This document shows positions 1 through 10,671 of a stretch of DNA of 64,000 nt, in pieces; position 1 is the first letter of the stretch; each line of letters starts with the position of its first letter. The stretch is from Leptodontidium sp. MPI-SDFR-AT-0119 (lineage: Eukaryota > Ascomycota > Leotiomycetes > Helotiales > Leptodontidiaceae). Where the stretch lies: assembly GCA_020726505.1 (NCBI GenBank), contig JAHLEZ010000003.1, positions 2,170,001-2,234,000 on the forward strand, given 5' to 3'. The notes beneath the pieces were generated by a model. It made no database searches, was not told the origin of the DNA, and saw only the letters and a list, made by a program, of their open reading frames with translations. Position numbers and translations under genes: made by a program.

Positions 1-524
1 ATAAGAGCGCGAAATAAAGGTCGAATGTTGAAGTATTCGCTCTGCTGTATGTTGATTTTGCCGTGGTATTGCAGCTCGTAACGATCACGCTCGTCCATCA
101 GCGGGATTTTCGGCTTGGTTTCCTCATATCTCTCTATTAGAGCTCTATGCACGTCCAATACCTCATCAGTGCTTGCTAATCTATCCGGCCAACCTAGCAT
201 GACGAGCTTAGCGACGTATCTTCCGAATTCGAGGTCCCGTTTGTGGATTTTGCCGCGTGCCCAGGTGTCATAAATGAATTGCTCGAGAAATTCCGGATTG
301 TGGCGAATGCCAGGTCTTGGCTTGGTCCAGTAGATCCCAACCGACTTGTTGCATAAATCTTGAAGTTTGTCCCAATGAATGAATGGTAGAGGTAGCGTGG
401 GTGTGAGAACAAAAGGAAAGTGCGACCATGATTGTTTTATATCGCGTCGATGTCCTATCTCAGCACTACGTCGTATAAGGCGTAGAAATGCCAGCCTTCC
501 TTGGGGTTCTGATTGGGACGCCAT
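1..524 (-). CDS. Hypothetical protein, 3' end beyond the window
   Basis: Read on the minus strand from the ATG at 522-524, the frame stays open for 174 codons to the window edge, so the gene is cut off at its 3' end. The protein begins MASQSEPQGRLAFLRLIRR and contains the tryptophan-rich piece IYWTKPRPGIRHNPEFLEQF. It is rich in basic and aromatic residues and shows no signal peptide or membrane segment. I do not recognise a family. The start is supported by a good Kozak context (CAAAATGGC) and by a TATA-like box about 70 nt upstream. A short overlapping frame on the other strand is a shadow. An intron inside the visible part is possible but not needed. Confidence 0.6.
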   Translation of the reverse strand, partial: MASQSEPQGRLAFLRLIRRSAEIGHRRDIKQSWSHFPFVLTPTLPLPFIHWDKLQDLCNKSVGIYWTKPRPGIRHNPEFLEQFIYDTWARGKIHKRDLEFGRYVAKLVMLGWPDRLASTDEVLDVHRALIERYEETKPKIPLMDERDRYELQYHGKINIQQSEYFNIRPLFRAL

Positions 525-590
525 TTTGAACTGCTCTAGAATTCGCGAGGTTGTTGCGCAATGGAATGATGCGTAACGCAGAATTGCTGC

Positions 591-598
591 TTTATATA
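591..598 (-). promoter_or_regulatory. TATA-like box of the left-edge gene
   Basis: TATATAAA on the minus strand, about 67-74 nt upstream of the ATG at 524. Position and sequence suit a core promoter element. Confidence 0.45.
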
Positions 599-600
599 GA

Positions 601-722
601 AGAATTGTTAAAAGGGAAGGGATTGTTCTTGAAAGGGATGGAGTTGTACTTGAAAGGAAAAGAATTGTTCTTGAAAGGGAGTTGTTCTTGAAAGGAAAGG
701 AATTGTTGGAAGGAAAGGAATT
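601..722. repeat. Degenerate minisatellite (GAATTGTTCTTGAAAGG-type unit)
   Basis: Five to six imperfect tandem copies of a unit of about 17-22 nt (core ATTGTTCTTGAAAGG) lie directly upstream of the TATA-like box of the left-edge gene, in its presumed promoter. Copies differ by small indels. No coding role is seen. Confidence 0.7.
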
Positions 723-1438
723 CTACGCGGCTGGATTTGTGTTTAGAGATTGAAATGCAGACTGCGCCGAGGGGCTAAATACCTTGGGGTTCATGATAAG
801 CGCGAGGGGAGGAACTAAGTGTAAGGAGCCCAAAGGAGTGTAAGCCTTGTAAGATGGATAAGGCTTGATGTCGGGACCTGACTTATACTATTCGGGGCTA
901 GCTCGTCACAGAGGCTATCTCTAGGTAGGTAGGCACTTAGTCTCCGATTTTACAGTTTCTGAAATTTTCGCGTATAAGTTTAGTAACATTCGATTGTAGC
1001 AGAACAAAGGGGCTAAACCCAATTTCACACCGGCAACTCAAGTGCTTCACTACATTTCACTACAATGGTACGTTCTCCTATGAACATGGGATCTGAGATC
1101 TCCTAGCTTTTATTTATAATCCCTGATCTTAAGACGTCCAGTGAAAGTATATACGTTTTGGAAATTCGGATCGAAATGCAGAAGCAGACATTGCTAGTAC
1201 TAATCTTGTTCGGCAGAGGAAACACAGGTTCATCCCAACATCATTTTAATCACACAATGAGCGTTCCACCACGGAGCTGAACACTATTCGCGGCATCTAA
1301 TGAGGAGAGCAAAATTGGGTATCAATGAAGCTACTGGGGCGTTCATTCATTCAATCTATGTACGCAGAATCGTACACCTTCATTATTAGCATTACCTCGT
1401 TCACGTATGCATGCAGTTTCCCGCCCCCAAAAATGCAA
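723..1438. other. Intergenic, no gene seen
   Basis: Lies between the left-edge gene's promoter repeat and the PFF1 stop codon. It contains only short frames without recognisable products and one TAGGTAGGTAGG run near 923-934. Confidence 0.5.
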
Positions 1439-4400
1439 TCAGACAATAAAAGCCTTGCTTCCCTCCACAAGCCCATCCATCAATTTTGTTACAGCTGCCC
1501 ACTGCGGCATGAATCTCTGTACCTCGTCTAAAGCTGGGATCGTACCAAGCTTGTTGTGGTCGCTCCACCAGCAGACTACCCTCCCACTTCTGCCCTCATC
1601 TCCTTCTTTCTTGCCCTCGCTGACTGGCCATTCAACGTCGACTATCCATTCGCGGTCCCAGTCTCTGTGCCAAAGTTTGATCTGGTCACTTCCGCTTTCT
1701 GGTACATCGTCCCATTTGCCATCGTTCTTGGCAGCGCCATGGACTTCAAATGCTGTGAAGGGGTCATCAAAACGAATGATACAAGCTTTGGTGTTGACAG
1801 CAGATATGTTGAAAGTAGCCTTATTTGACCCTTTGGCGCGAGTCACTTTGGAACTCATCCAATCTTTGTATCCCTTCTCCGGTGGTACGCCTTCTTTGAC
1901 ATTGTCGACAACTCTGGGAGGAATTCCACTCCATGAGCAGTATGAAAGCCCTTGGCGAATCTTCTCATTAGGGCTACATGATATATTTTGACCAGCTGCT
2001 GAAGGGATCTCCGTAATGATATCTCGAACGTACTCTTCAATGCCTGCGAGAGTAACACGGTTGATACCATTGTCTAGATCAACTGTCTGTTGAAAGTACG
2101 CCTTGAAACGGTTGTTCGACGAGAAAGGGAATGCCACGAGGTTGTAGATGAGGGTGCTGATGAAAATGAGGAAGAAGAAAGTCGGAAGGTGGTGGGTGAT
2201 GCGATGCATGAATGGTGTCACCGGCAGAATCAGTAGGATCGAGAAAAGGGAGATGAGCAAGTAAGGCAAAAGGAGAGGACTGCCATCCGAACCAGTTTGG
2301 ACCAGAGCTGCGACTATGAGGAGGCCGACCTGGCCGATGACGACAATGATAAATGGGCCGAGCAGAAGAAACTGAAGGAGCCATGTCCATGTCGGCATCT
2401 TAGCTGACCATTTCTGCTCATCTCCGAAAGCAATAGTCTCGTCATCAGCGCCATCTACAGCATCGGCACCATCGAGGCGTGCAGGAATGACACGTCGATA
2501 TCCTCTTGCAAAACTCGCACCAAGCGTACTTCGATGTCCGTTGCTCCCCACCAGAGGGGTTGTTTCACTTGGCTCCTCGTCGCCATTCACATCGTTATCA
2601 TCTTGTGCGTCACCAGTCGAGATGATGGCATCTGAATGGGGCACAGCTTGGAATCCATCTCTGGTTTCATGTTCATCATGCGCGGCTTCAACCATAGAGC
2701 TCTTTTTTGGAAGTGCAAAGAGTTCACACAGGCCGATGAATGCGGCTAGGGATATCGCAGCCTGGTAGAATACAAACATATAACCACCACTGATCTTGTA
2801 ACGGTCTTCAAAGACAGTGGCACCCACAAGAACCAGCCATCCAAGAGTGAACATCCAGAGCAAGGCATAAACTCGATGGAGTGCTGAAGGTCGAACGAAA
2901 TTGCTGCCGGCCATGAGGAACCAGAATACGCAGAAAAAAAGACTGAGTGACATTGACCAAACTGCGTACTGTGACGAGTATACAATCAGGGGATTGATTT
3001 TCCGCAGGAGGAACGCCGCGCCAAAGGTAATTGCACCGGAAATGGTGAGAACGATCGGGAATCTGAATGCCCCTCGCCAGCCTTTCAAGGAGACCGCCTC
3101 GCTTTCATGTCCTTCTGGCTTCACAGCCCCAGCAAAGAGGTAGTATTTGTCCTGATGAGAAAGCAGGTAGGATACAAGCATTAAGATCAACGGCGATGCA
3201 ATTAGAATCGTGAGTGACCAGGCAAAAAGGGTTCTTAGTCTGAAAACGGCCATGACTTCACCGAACAGATCGAACCATACACCATCACTACCACGCCCAT
3301 TCTTAACTTTGCCGGTAGCATGATCGCCACGTGGACCAACGAATTGTTTGGTATGGGACGTCAGATAGTCCATGGTTGCGACCGACGCAGACAACATATG
3401 CCAAAGCGAGTCTCGAGATGCATGCTTTGCATCGTCTTGCTCAGTATGATATCTGGCCCTGGGTTCCCAGAAAGCAACATCGAGTCCACGATATCCCTCG
3501 GCTCGGAATATAACGTAGTCGGTCTCGCTTCTTATGAAACCCAAAGCAAACCCATCAGCACTAACAACGGTGCCTAGCGGATGGGGAGCCTTTGCATAAG
3601 CTCGGGTGACTTCCGAATCGGTGCTGCGGAATAGCATAGCTCTACCTCCAGCACCAGCTCCTTCGAGATTCAAGAATGCATGGACGAATGTGGCCATGGG
3701 ATGCGAAAGGAAAGCTTTAGCGCCGTATAATCCGTCCTCTTCGCCGTTGTTCAACAGCACGATAACGCCTCTCTTTGGGGTGTTGCCTGGGGTGGTGAAA
3801 TATTTGACCAATTGTAATGCCGTGACAACTCCCATTCCATCGTCTGTAGCTCCATAGCCTGTTGAGACACTGTCGAAATGGGCATTGACCATGATCCCTC
3901 CTTTCCCATGGAGCCTATGCGTGTATGGAGGCAGTGGTTTCCACCAGTCCTCTTCTTCGTCCTCCGTCCCACGAATATAGACAATGATGTTGTTGCCCTC
4001 GAAGTATGTGCTGATGCCCAGCCTTCGTCCTGAGACACCAATGCTCGTGAGCGCGTTGCTCGTGTAGTTGGAAACAAGGTCGTTGAAGATCACAGCAGCA
4101 GGCGGTTCTATTCGAGTTCGAATTCCGTCGTGGCCTGCAGACTCCCCTTGAGGCTCTCCCACTGACACAGAGGATATGCTGCCGTCCTGTTTCATGCCGT
4201 CCTTGGATTTCGACGTATCTCTTTCCACCATGTTCACATTCTCGCCCGTCTGGTACTTCACCCCATTGCTGTCTAGTATCCCCTCGACCCTTCTCAATAG
4301 CCAGTTCCTAACTTCATCATTCCTCCGACTGTTGAACGGATGGTAGCCATTGCTCAATTCTTCGAGGTCAAGCCAAGCTTCGGTGAGGTTCAATCCGCGA

Positions 4401-4537
4401 TAGACTGTGGGGTTCTCTGGCGCAGAAGGGACTGTTTCCTGGACAATAAGCAGAGGGATAAGAATGGCGAGATACACTACGGAGGTAACCAAAGTCACCG
4501 CCATAGGAACGAAAGCGAATGGATTATACCATCTCAT
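1439..4537 (-). CDS. PFF1: Vacuolar membrane zinc protease (M28 family, PFF1-type)
   Basis: Single-exon gene encoding 1032 residues, close to the usual family length. An N-terminal membrane anchor (about residues 8-32) precedes a lumenal M28 aminopeptidase-like domain. That domain has the metal-binding pieces NAHFDS (about 219-223), ATDDG (about 230-234, Asp ligand), NNGEEDG (about 263-269, catalytic and ligand Glu) and a later YHTEQDD His. Several hydrophobic spans follow in the C-terminal half, ending in a lumenal tail. PFF1 proteins reside in the vacuole membrane; their substrates are poorly known. The first in-frame ATG is 4535-4537 (MRWYNPFAF). The open frame reaches back to 4642, but only through a GTG, so I place the start at 4537. 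A decayed copy of this 5' end lies at 8717-8840 on the other strand. Confidence 0.95.
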   Translation of the reverse strand: MRWYNPFAFVPMAVTLVTSVVYLAILIPLLIVQETVPSAPENPTVYRGLNLTEAWLDLEELSNGYHPFNSRRNDEVRNWLLRRVEGILDSNGVKYQTGENVNMVERDTSKSKDGMKQDGSISSVSVGEPQGESAGHDGIRTRIEPPAAVIFNDLVSNYTSNALTSIGVSGRRLGISTYFEGNNIIVYIRGTEDEEEDWWKPLPPYTHRLHGKGGIMVNAHFDSVSTGYGATDDGMGVVTALQLVKYFTTPGNTPKRGVIVLLNNGEEDGLYGAKAFLSHPMATFVHAFLNLEGAGAGGRAMLFRSTDSEVTRAYAKAPHPLGTVVSADGFALGFIRSETDYVIFRAEGYRGLDVAFWEPRARYHTEQDDAKHASRDSLWHMLSASVATMDYLTSHTKQFVGPRGDHATGKVKNGRGSDGVWFDLFGEVMAVFRLRTLFAWSLTILIASPLILMLVSYLLSHQDKYYLFAGAVKPEGHESEAVSLKGWRGAFRFPIVLTISGAITFGAAFLLRKINPLIVYSSQYAVWSMSLSLFFCVFWFLMAGSNFVRPSALHRVYALLWMFTLGWLVLVGATVFEDRYKISGGYMFVFYQAAISLAAFIGLCELFALPKKSSMVEAAHDEHETRDGFQAVPHSDAIISTGDAQDDNDVNGDEEPSETTPLVGSNGHRSTLGASFARGYRRVIPARLDGADAVDGADDETIAFGDEQKWSAKMPTWTWLLQFLLLGPFIIVVIGQVGLLIVAALVQTGSDGSPLLLPYLLISLFSILLILPVTPFMHRITHHLPTFFFLIFISTLIYNLVAFPFSSNNRFKAYFQQTVDLDNGINRVTLAGIEEYVRDIITEIPSAAGQNISCSPNEKIRQGLSYCSWSGIPPRVVDNVKEGVPPEKGYKDWMSSKVTRAKGSNKATFNISAVNTKACIIRFDDPFTAFEVHGAAKNDGKWDDVPESGSDQIKLWHRDWDREWIVDVEWPVSEGKKEGDEGRSGRVVCWWSDHNKLGTIPALDEVQRFMPQWAAVTKLMDGLVEGSKAFIV

Positions 4538-7500
4538 CGTTGCTGTCTTTGATTTTGCAGAGCGGGAGAGCTGCTGTTGGAGCTCGTCGTGAAGCTCATG
4601 TCGAGGTGGCTGGGAAGGTGCGGTGCCTCCCAAGGAATGCACTAGCGCGGGGTAGCTCGACTACATGTCATCAAAAAGAATATTCGACAATCACTTCATG
4701 TTGCTCAAAAAAAAATCCAACACATCCGCTATATATCATCGCGATACTACAAGAGTTCATTAAAGTACTCCCTCATTCCAGGGTAAGAAATCTATCATAC
4801 CTGGTCTCAAATTTTTATTTTCGAAGCACTGTCCAGAACATTCAAATGTCATACATATACATCGGAATACTTTGTCCGGTTATCAAAGCCGTGTTTTTTT
4901 TCTCTCTTCTATACGAATTTAAAAGCCATTTCAGTATCTTCGTACCTACGGAGTAGAGTGTGTCTGCCGGTGCCGGACGTTGAGGAGCCTGAGTCGGATC
5001 GCACGATTATTTCCTATCTTGGCTGTGCTTACAGCCCCTTCGTGCCACGACTAAAAATGTCAGGAGTTTAACAGGGTCGCATCTCGAGCCTATTTGGTGC
5101 GAAGATTCGGATTTCGTGTGTTGACATGAGCCATTACAAGGATGTAATGGAATAGCTCTAGGGAGGATCCTGGTTTAGATTCAGCTTCAAAGCTTAAACA
5201 TAGCTCTCGTCAAACGAATTCGATACAGTGAAATCTTTGTTGTAGGGGACTGTGCGTACCTGAGGTAGAAAACCGCCCTGGCATCCTTTCATTTCCTTTC
5301 CTGTCCTTTCCTTGGTTCGCGTTTCACGACAGGGCAGTCACCAGTCACTCTGTGGGTGGGCGTGGATTTGAAAGAAGCTGCAGAGGAGAATGGAAGGTCA
5401 AGGTAGGCGTGCCTTCAGTGTAGCAGCATACCAGACCCTCTGGATAACGGGTCCCTTATGGCGATCATGTGAAGATTCTACGCATGTTTCAGGAGACTAA
5501 TTGTCATGTGGACTCTTAACTACTTCCACTGATTATGCTCTTATGCATTCTGCAGGTACAGCTTCGAGCAAAGTTGGGAAGGGAAGGGTCATTTCTCCTG
5601 GGCTGATGATGTTGTTTTAGCTTATGATCGCCAAGTCTACCAGTATATGCCTGCATCTCTTGGATCAAGTCACGACTTATGTCATAATACCACGTAGGCC
5701 TCAGGGTTTCCCAACAGAGCCCGAGAAATCCTTTGTTCTGCTGTATCGTATGCTCTACGTACTCGGTTGCCTACAGCGGGACCAGGAGTCTGCAATAACA
5801 GATTGGGAATGGGGAAAAGCAACTTCTGAAGAAGGGGAGGCTCCGAACATTGACAACGTTATCTTTGGATCCATCTTGCACTGTCGAGGCAGATCTGGCA
5901 AAGTTGAATGCAATGTGAGTAACTACGGTTTTGTCCTTGCTTAGATGATGAACCTAGCTCGCTCAGTTCTAGAAACCAGGCATGGCTCGAAGACGAGCAG
6001 CACTCATTCTTTGGTTCTCCCAGATCCAACGAACATTTTAGGAGAGGGAAAGCCATCATTGAACAGAGCTAATGAGGTCCGTCGAGAAGCTAGAACATGT
6101 TCTGCTCAGCTCATCGGCTTCCCAAATCATGATATCAGACATGGTACTGGTGTATTGTCTGTCTATAAAGATCGGTATCTGGCGTTTATTCTCGCATCCT
6201 CCCTAGCAGAACGACAATTTCTCTCGGCTAAGCTTGCAAGACTCGAATATTCCAGCATATTCTGCCTCGGCTCTTGTCTATTTGGAGCGAAGGATAGATT
6301 TCGGTGGGCTTGAATCGGTTACTTATCTAACGCACTTGATGGCTCTTGTGCTGAGGATCAGGGACTCGGGTGGAAGTCGTCGGATATTAGATTTATTTCG
6401 CAACGTTAGGATGGCAGGATTCGCCGTCGTTGATGTTTTCATTCATGATGCAGAACTGGTGGGAAGCTGTTTTACCAACGGAATTGAGAAGAGAGCACTA
6501 TCTACTCTTTTACTAGGATCTTCAATAAACAAAACTTGTGCCAACGATTATTGTTAGATAATTTAGATACGTGGCAATATGGCAATACTTGTCAACTATA
6601 GTAATATGGGCATGCCTGAGCTATGGAAGTTATGGGCAACTTAGGTTCTTTTCTTGCCAGTTGATGTTTCACTTCATGGAAGCAACCGTCTCGCCAATAG
6701 TTGGCGTTGGTTGCACCCCTTCAAATGTAACTTGTAGTCAATTTTCAATTCATAGGATAACCAATCCTTCGGGACATTGCCAGAATATCCAAATGCTATT
6801 GGACCAGCAATTTACAAAATAGGCGACGAGTAAACACAATGATTCTGCCACGCGAATTTGTTTTTCAGATACGAATGTCTACAATCCTGGGGAAGGGTTC
6901 AGACGAATGGACCACCTGGAGTTTGACGGATTTGGGGTTCTGTTTGTTTATTTACTGTACTTGACTGCAGTCCGTTCTGGTGAAATATTCCAGGGATCGC
7001 GTAAAGTATTCCTAATGGAGAAGCACCAAAATTATGCGATAAAAACAATCATTAAAACATTCTGTGGGCTGGAGTTAGGAATAAGGGACTTCCCCTGGAC
7101 TACCAGAGTCATTTGACAAATGAAACCAAATAAGCATTACTTAACAATACAGTTCGGATGAACAACCGGGCATTACTCTGAGGCGCCAGATTGACAGGTG
7201 TCTCCGCCTCCTGACGAGCTCCACTGTTAAGTCTAGATACTTCAGGAAGATAGTTGATTATTGCAGTACAAGTAGTTCTGAACAGTCTATCTACGTTTCA
7301 CGCTCCTCGGATCGGGGACATGCCCAAAGCAACGAAATCCGTATCACCTTCAGGTCCGAGACGATGTATTACTTGCTAGGAGGAGATTCGTTCAAAGTCA
7401 CCGACCCACATGGTTGCTTCCAGATCCTTTGGTCCTAGCGGACTGCGCATAGTTACACATGGTCTTAGGAGACTCCCCAACTTTCTTTGATTGTAAGTGT

Positions 7501-7849
7501 GTTCAAAGGAATTTGTCATCGTAGCACTTACTTACCAGGCATGTCTGCCTGATAATGTTTTGCTTTCTTTCATGCATTTCTCCAGAGTTCCGCTCAGTTG
7601 GAAGGCTAGCTCTGGAGCTTCCTACTTCCTTGTTTACATTTGATTGCCACCCAAGCAATGCGATTCCATGCGTGAAGGAAACACTTGATCAAGCCAAAGT
7701 GAGAGACTTTCTAAAACTTGTAAAATAAAGGTTCATTATGCCTTCCTATGAAAGAAACCAAGGCCACTTGTGATGATAAATAAGATGCATCGACGTAAAA
7801 AAAAAATTTCTCTTTCCATTTTAGATACCAATCTGCCACTTACTCTGAA
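4538..7849. other. Long intergenic region, no gene seen
   Basis: About 3.3 kb upstream of PFF1. Frames of 60-120 codons occur (for example around 5624-6557) but their translations show no domain, no consistent splice pattern and no similarity I recognise. The region is moderately AT-rich with no obvious transposon ends. Confidence 0.45.
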
Positions 7850-8626
7850 ATGGAAATGGATCCGAACTCTGTGTTTGCGGTAGTCAAGGAAAGGGGCCGC
7901 AAGCGACATGCGGCTCTCAAGGAGCGGCTCGCAGACAGGACCATCCGAGATGTTGACTGTCTTTCTCTTGAAGATGGATACCTACCAATGCTATCCGAAC
8001 AAACTCCCTCCTACATGCCAGAATTGACTACCGGTATGCAGAGCGAGGGCATATCAGAAACTGGCTGGGACTTTCTGGTGGTTGAGTGTGGTGAAGGGGG
8101 GAACCAGCCGTATTCGAACCATTTCCAACCCAGCAACGGCGTCATTGCATGCCACTTTGCAAACAAATTTCTGGATTCGAATTCTCCGGAAATGAGATTG
8201 GAACGATCTGATGTACTATTCAGATCTTGGGAAATGGCATGTTCAAAAAGGCACATGTCAATGGGCAAACTGCGATTAATTTGGCAGGTTAATATTACCA
8301 ACTCTGACACCCTAGCTATCATCGGCGAAGCCAGAAATGCCGACTCGATGGGAACTGGATCTCAAGGATATGCCGAATACTCCCCAGACCATGAAATGTT
8401 TTCTGCCCTTGCTGGGGGACCAAATGGGGGTGGCATTTTGCGGATGTTGACGGACCATGCTGGGGCTCTGCGGTACAAGGAAGTCCGGTGTGTCCGGATT
8501 TACGAAGGCGATGATCAACTATCGCTTTGCTGGGTGTTGCAAAACGCGGCTAGCCCCGGTCCAAAGAAAAAGAAACATCGATCTACGGGGGGATTCAAGG
8601 GCAAGAGCAAGAAACACTCTCATTAG
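7850..8626 (+). CDS. Hypothetical protein with a basic tail
   Basis: Uninterrupted frame of 258 codons starting MEMDPNSVFAVVKERGRKR. The N-terminal 30 residues are basic. The middle is mixed and globular-looking (for example GWDFLVVECGEGGN and GKLRLIWQVNITNSD). The last 20 residues form a Lys/His-rich tail (PGPKKKKHRSTGGFKGKSKK) that could act as a nuclear or nucleolar signal. I recognise no family and assign no function. A pyrimidine-rich TTTCCATTTTAG lies about 25 nt upstream of the ATG and could be an intron acceptor, so an extra 5' exon is possible. The gene borders the decayed stretch that follows, and its status as a functional gene is less certain than that of the conserved genes. Confidence 0.55.
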   Translation: MEMDPNSVFAVVKERGRKRHAALKERLADRTIRDVDCLSLEDGYLPMLSEQTPSYMPELTTGMQSEGISETGWDFLVVECGEGGNQPYSNHFQPSNGVIACHFANKFLDSNSPEMRLERSDVLFRSWEMACSKRHMSMGKLRLIWQVNITNSDTLAIIGEARNADSMGTGSQGYAEYSPDHEMFSALAGGPNGGGILRMLTDHAGALRYKEVRCVRIYEGDDQLSLCWVLQNAASPGPKKKKHRSTGGFKGKSKKHSH

Positions 8627-8716
8627 GCCATAAGGGCCAATGTCGGCATGTCTTGGTCAGGTAGATACAGAGAATAGCAGTCGATACCGCCACGGCACAG
8701 GTTCTCGTTCGCTTCC

Positions 8717-8840
8717 ACATGCGCTTCACCACCAACTCCAACTTCAGCTCTCCCGCTCCGAGATTCAAGCCAGCAACGATGAGATGGTATAATACAGTCG
8801 TCGCCTTCGTTCCTACGGCGGTGGCTTTGGTTGCCTCGGG
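8717..8840 (+). pseudogene. Stray 5' fragment of PFF1
   Basis: About 124 nt align with the reverse complement of roughly 4480-4606, spanning the PFF1 start. The fragment translates as MRWYNTVVAFVPTAVALVAS, against MRWYNPFAFVPMAVTLVTS in the intact gene, with a 3-nt in-frame insertion and several substitutions. Similarity also covers the 5' leader (GCTTCAC, CAGCTCTCCCGCTC, CAGCAACGATGAGATGG). It stops abruptly after VAS, and the rest of the protease is absent. It lies on the opposite strand to the parent and ends about 55 nt before the RTA1-type remnant. I read it as an old partial duplication that now has no function. Confidence 0.85.
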
Positions 8841-8895
8841 AACATGTCAGAAACACTTCCTCTGTGATTCCTACACCACAGAGGTGCGTTGGCTG

Positions 8896-9499
8896 TCAAG
8901 CAAAATCTGATCCTTCTTCCTCTCCTTGCGTGTCGGGATATCTCCAGCTTTTCCAGGCATGAATGAGAGTACCAGGGTGCGAGACGTTGAACATTGTGGA
9001 TGCGACTAGCATGAGTAGCCAGTCAAAGCAGTACTAATATACTTCGTGTCGTGGAATGGAACTGTTGAGCCCGCTGGAATACTTGATAAGACGGAAAACG
9101 GTACGAGCCTGTGGTGGAACTTGGTACAATATCAGTGACTTGAAGACTTGGCAGGGCTGCGGGTGGATAGCATGGATTGGCCGAAGGTGCTAAGGTTCTG
9201 GCATCTGCTTAAGAGAGCGCTCCTGTATCATACCTCATAATCAGGGTCCTCGTGGCTTCTACTTCTCCCTGGTCCTGAACTGCCTACAGTGCTGTACTTA
9301 CGCCGATGAGGATCACTGTGATGTACATAGTGAAGAGTAGCATCAATATCTTTTTTCTGCAAGCTGGTCTCGTGTCGTCGCCGCAGTCGAGCACTTTGTG
9401 TAAACTCATCGAGAAAATGAAGAAATTACATGTGAAAAAGAGCTGGAAGGCAATTCCCCCCATGTAGATGTGTAGACCAGCCATTAACATGTTAGAGAA
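8896..9499 (-). pseudogene. RTA1-family membrane protein remnant
   Basis: Two exons of an RTA1-like (lipid-translocating exporter type) protein can be read. Exon 9302-9499 begins after a TGTAG acceptor and gives NMLMAGLHIYMGGIAFQLFF and KILMLLFTMYITVILIG. The intron is 9109-9301 (GTAAGT...CAG). Exon 8896-9108 gives ARTVFRLIKYSSGLNSS and then, after a stop, YCFDWLLMLVASTMFNVSHP, which matches the last transmembrane part of the family including the N-V-x-HPG motif. The frame is broken by TAG at 9034-9036. The N-terminal half (about four to five membrane spans) is missing from the sequence upstream. Intact members have seven membrane spans and about 300 residues, so this is a truncated, dead copy. 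Confidence 0.75.
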
Positions 9500-10554
9500 C
9501 TACAATACAATAACCCACACTCAATGGACATACTGCGGCATGTCAGGGGACAAAAGTGCCATTGTGTGTTTGCTACTGTAAGTGCTACAAAAATTTGTTA
9601 AACAAATTAACTACGAGAGAAAGGTTTCCAGGAACAAATCATGACATGTTTGATTCATGACGAAATGAGCAAGTGGCACAGAAAATAGAACGGCTTAGTT
9701 GATGTGGACTGTTTCAAGGCTGCCCAAGTTGGATGGAGCATTGATGAAGATGCGTTTTGGAAATGGAAAAAGAGAGTCTTCAAGTACCTTTTCGCAATTA
9801 TTCATGCTCGTACCGTACCATGAAATTTACTCCTTCTCGTCTGTCTCTTGTGTGTGTCAGGCTGCGAGGGGTATGAAGGTGAATGTGTGCTTACACATGA
9901 CGTTGTCGCTGTCGCTAATACACATAAAAGCACAACCTCGCGATCTTTTTCCTCGAATTCCTTTCCTTTATCAACACCACGACACCCTCTACCAACGCGT
10001 ATCTTTCCACAACCAAAGCCCATACACCACATATCTTCCTGCAACCATAGACTGATCAAGCGATACATCACCGTACAAGATGCCTCCATCTGCTGACCCC
10101 CAGTCAAGCGCACCATTCCTCTTTTCGCCTGGGAGCCAGCACCAAAGGACGACGCTAAGGAATCAACCAGAAAGGAGGGAGAAAAGGAGTGTCACTTCAA
10201 CAGAACTGGTAAGTTTCTTCTCCCCTTCAGCTTACCCTAACTTCGAGGTCTTTCCAGCAAAGCGCGTCATCTTGCACAGTTTTTTTCTCTTTTTGAATTC
10301 ACTTTTCGCATTCCATTTGCACGTTGACTTGACCTCCTACTCACGTTGGCTTGACTTCAATTCGCACTTATTTCACATAAGTCTCCTTTCACCTCCATTA
10401 CCTCCTCTTTTTGAACGTCGACCTGATGTCTTCAACGATTTCTCCTCCTGCTCCTTGAAATTTCAACAACTGACCTGACTTAGAGCATACTTGTGGCCAT
10501 CGAAGCGCACACCCAACCTTTCCTCGAATCACACACGCATCTCCCTGTACCTGC
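9500..10554. other. Unassigned region upstream of a broken gene
   Basis: No RTA1 N-terminal sequence is visible here. An ATG at 10080-10082 opens a short frame that runs to a good donor-like GTAAGTTTC near 10209. In another frame the same stretch reads IPLFAWEPAPKDDAKEST, which looks more protein-like and suggests a frameshift in the C-run near 10100. It may be the damaged first exon of the gene described at 10672-12976. Confidence 0.35.
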
Positions 10555-10671
10555 TTGGGCGTCGGTCCAACTCTGCGACCAAGCAAGTCTTCGACCACCA
10601 AGTTGTTCCACATCAATTACGGCTGCTTGGACTGTGACGAAGCTGTACAGAACATAAAGCTGAAGGAGAAA

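Noticed and set aside
1556..1828. Open frames on the plus strand over the PFF1 gene.
   Set aside because: They lie inside the intact minus-strand protease and show no domain.
4538..4642. N-terminal extension of PFF1 (35 codons upstream of MRWYN).
   Set aside because: The frame is open but begins with GTG, and homologues start at the MRWYN methionine.
5624..6557. Three consecutive plus-strand frames of about 100 codons.
   Set aside because: No domain, no splice signals joining them and no compositional sign of coding.
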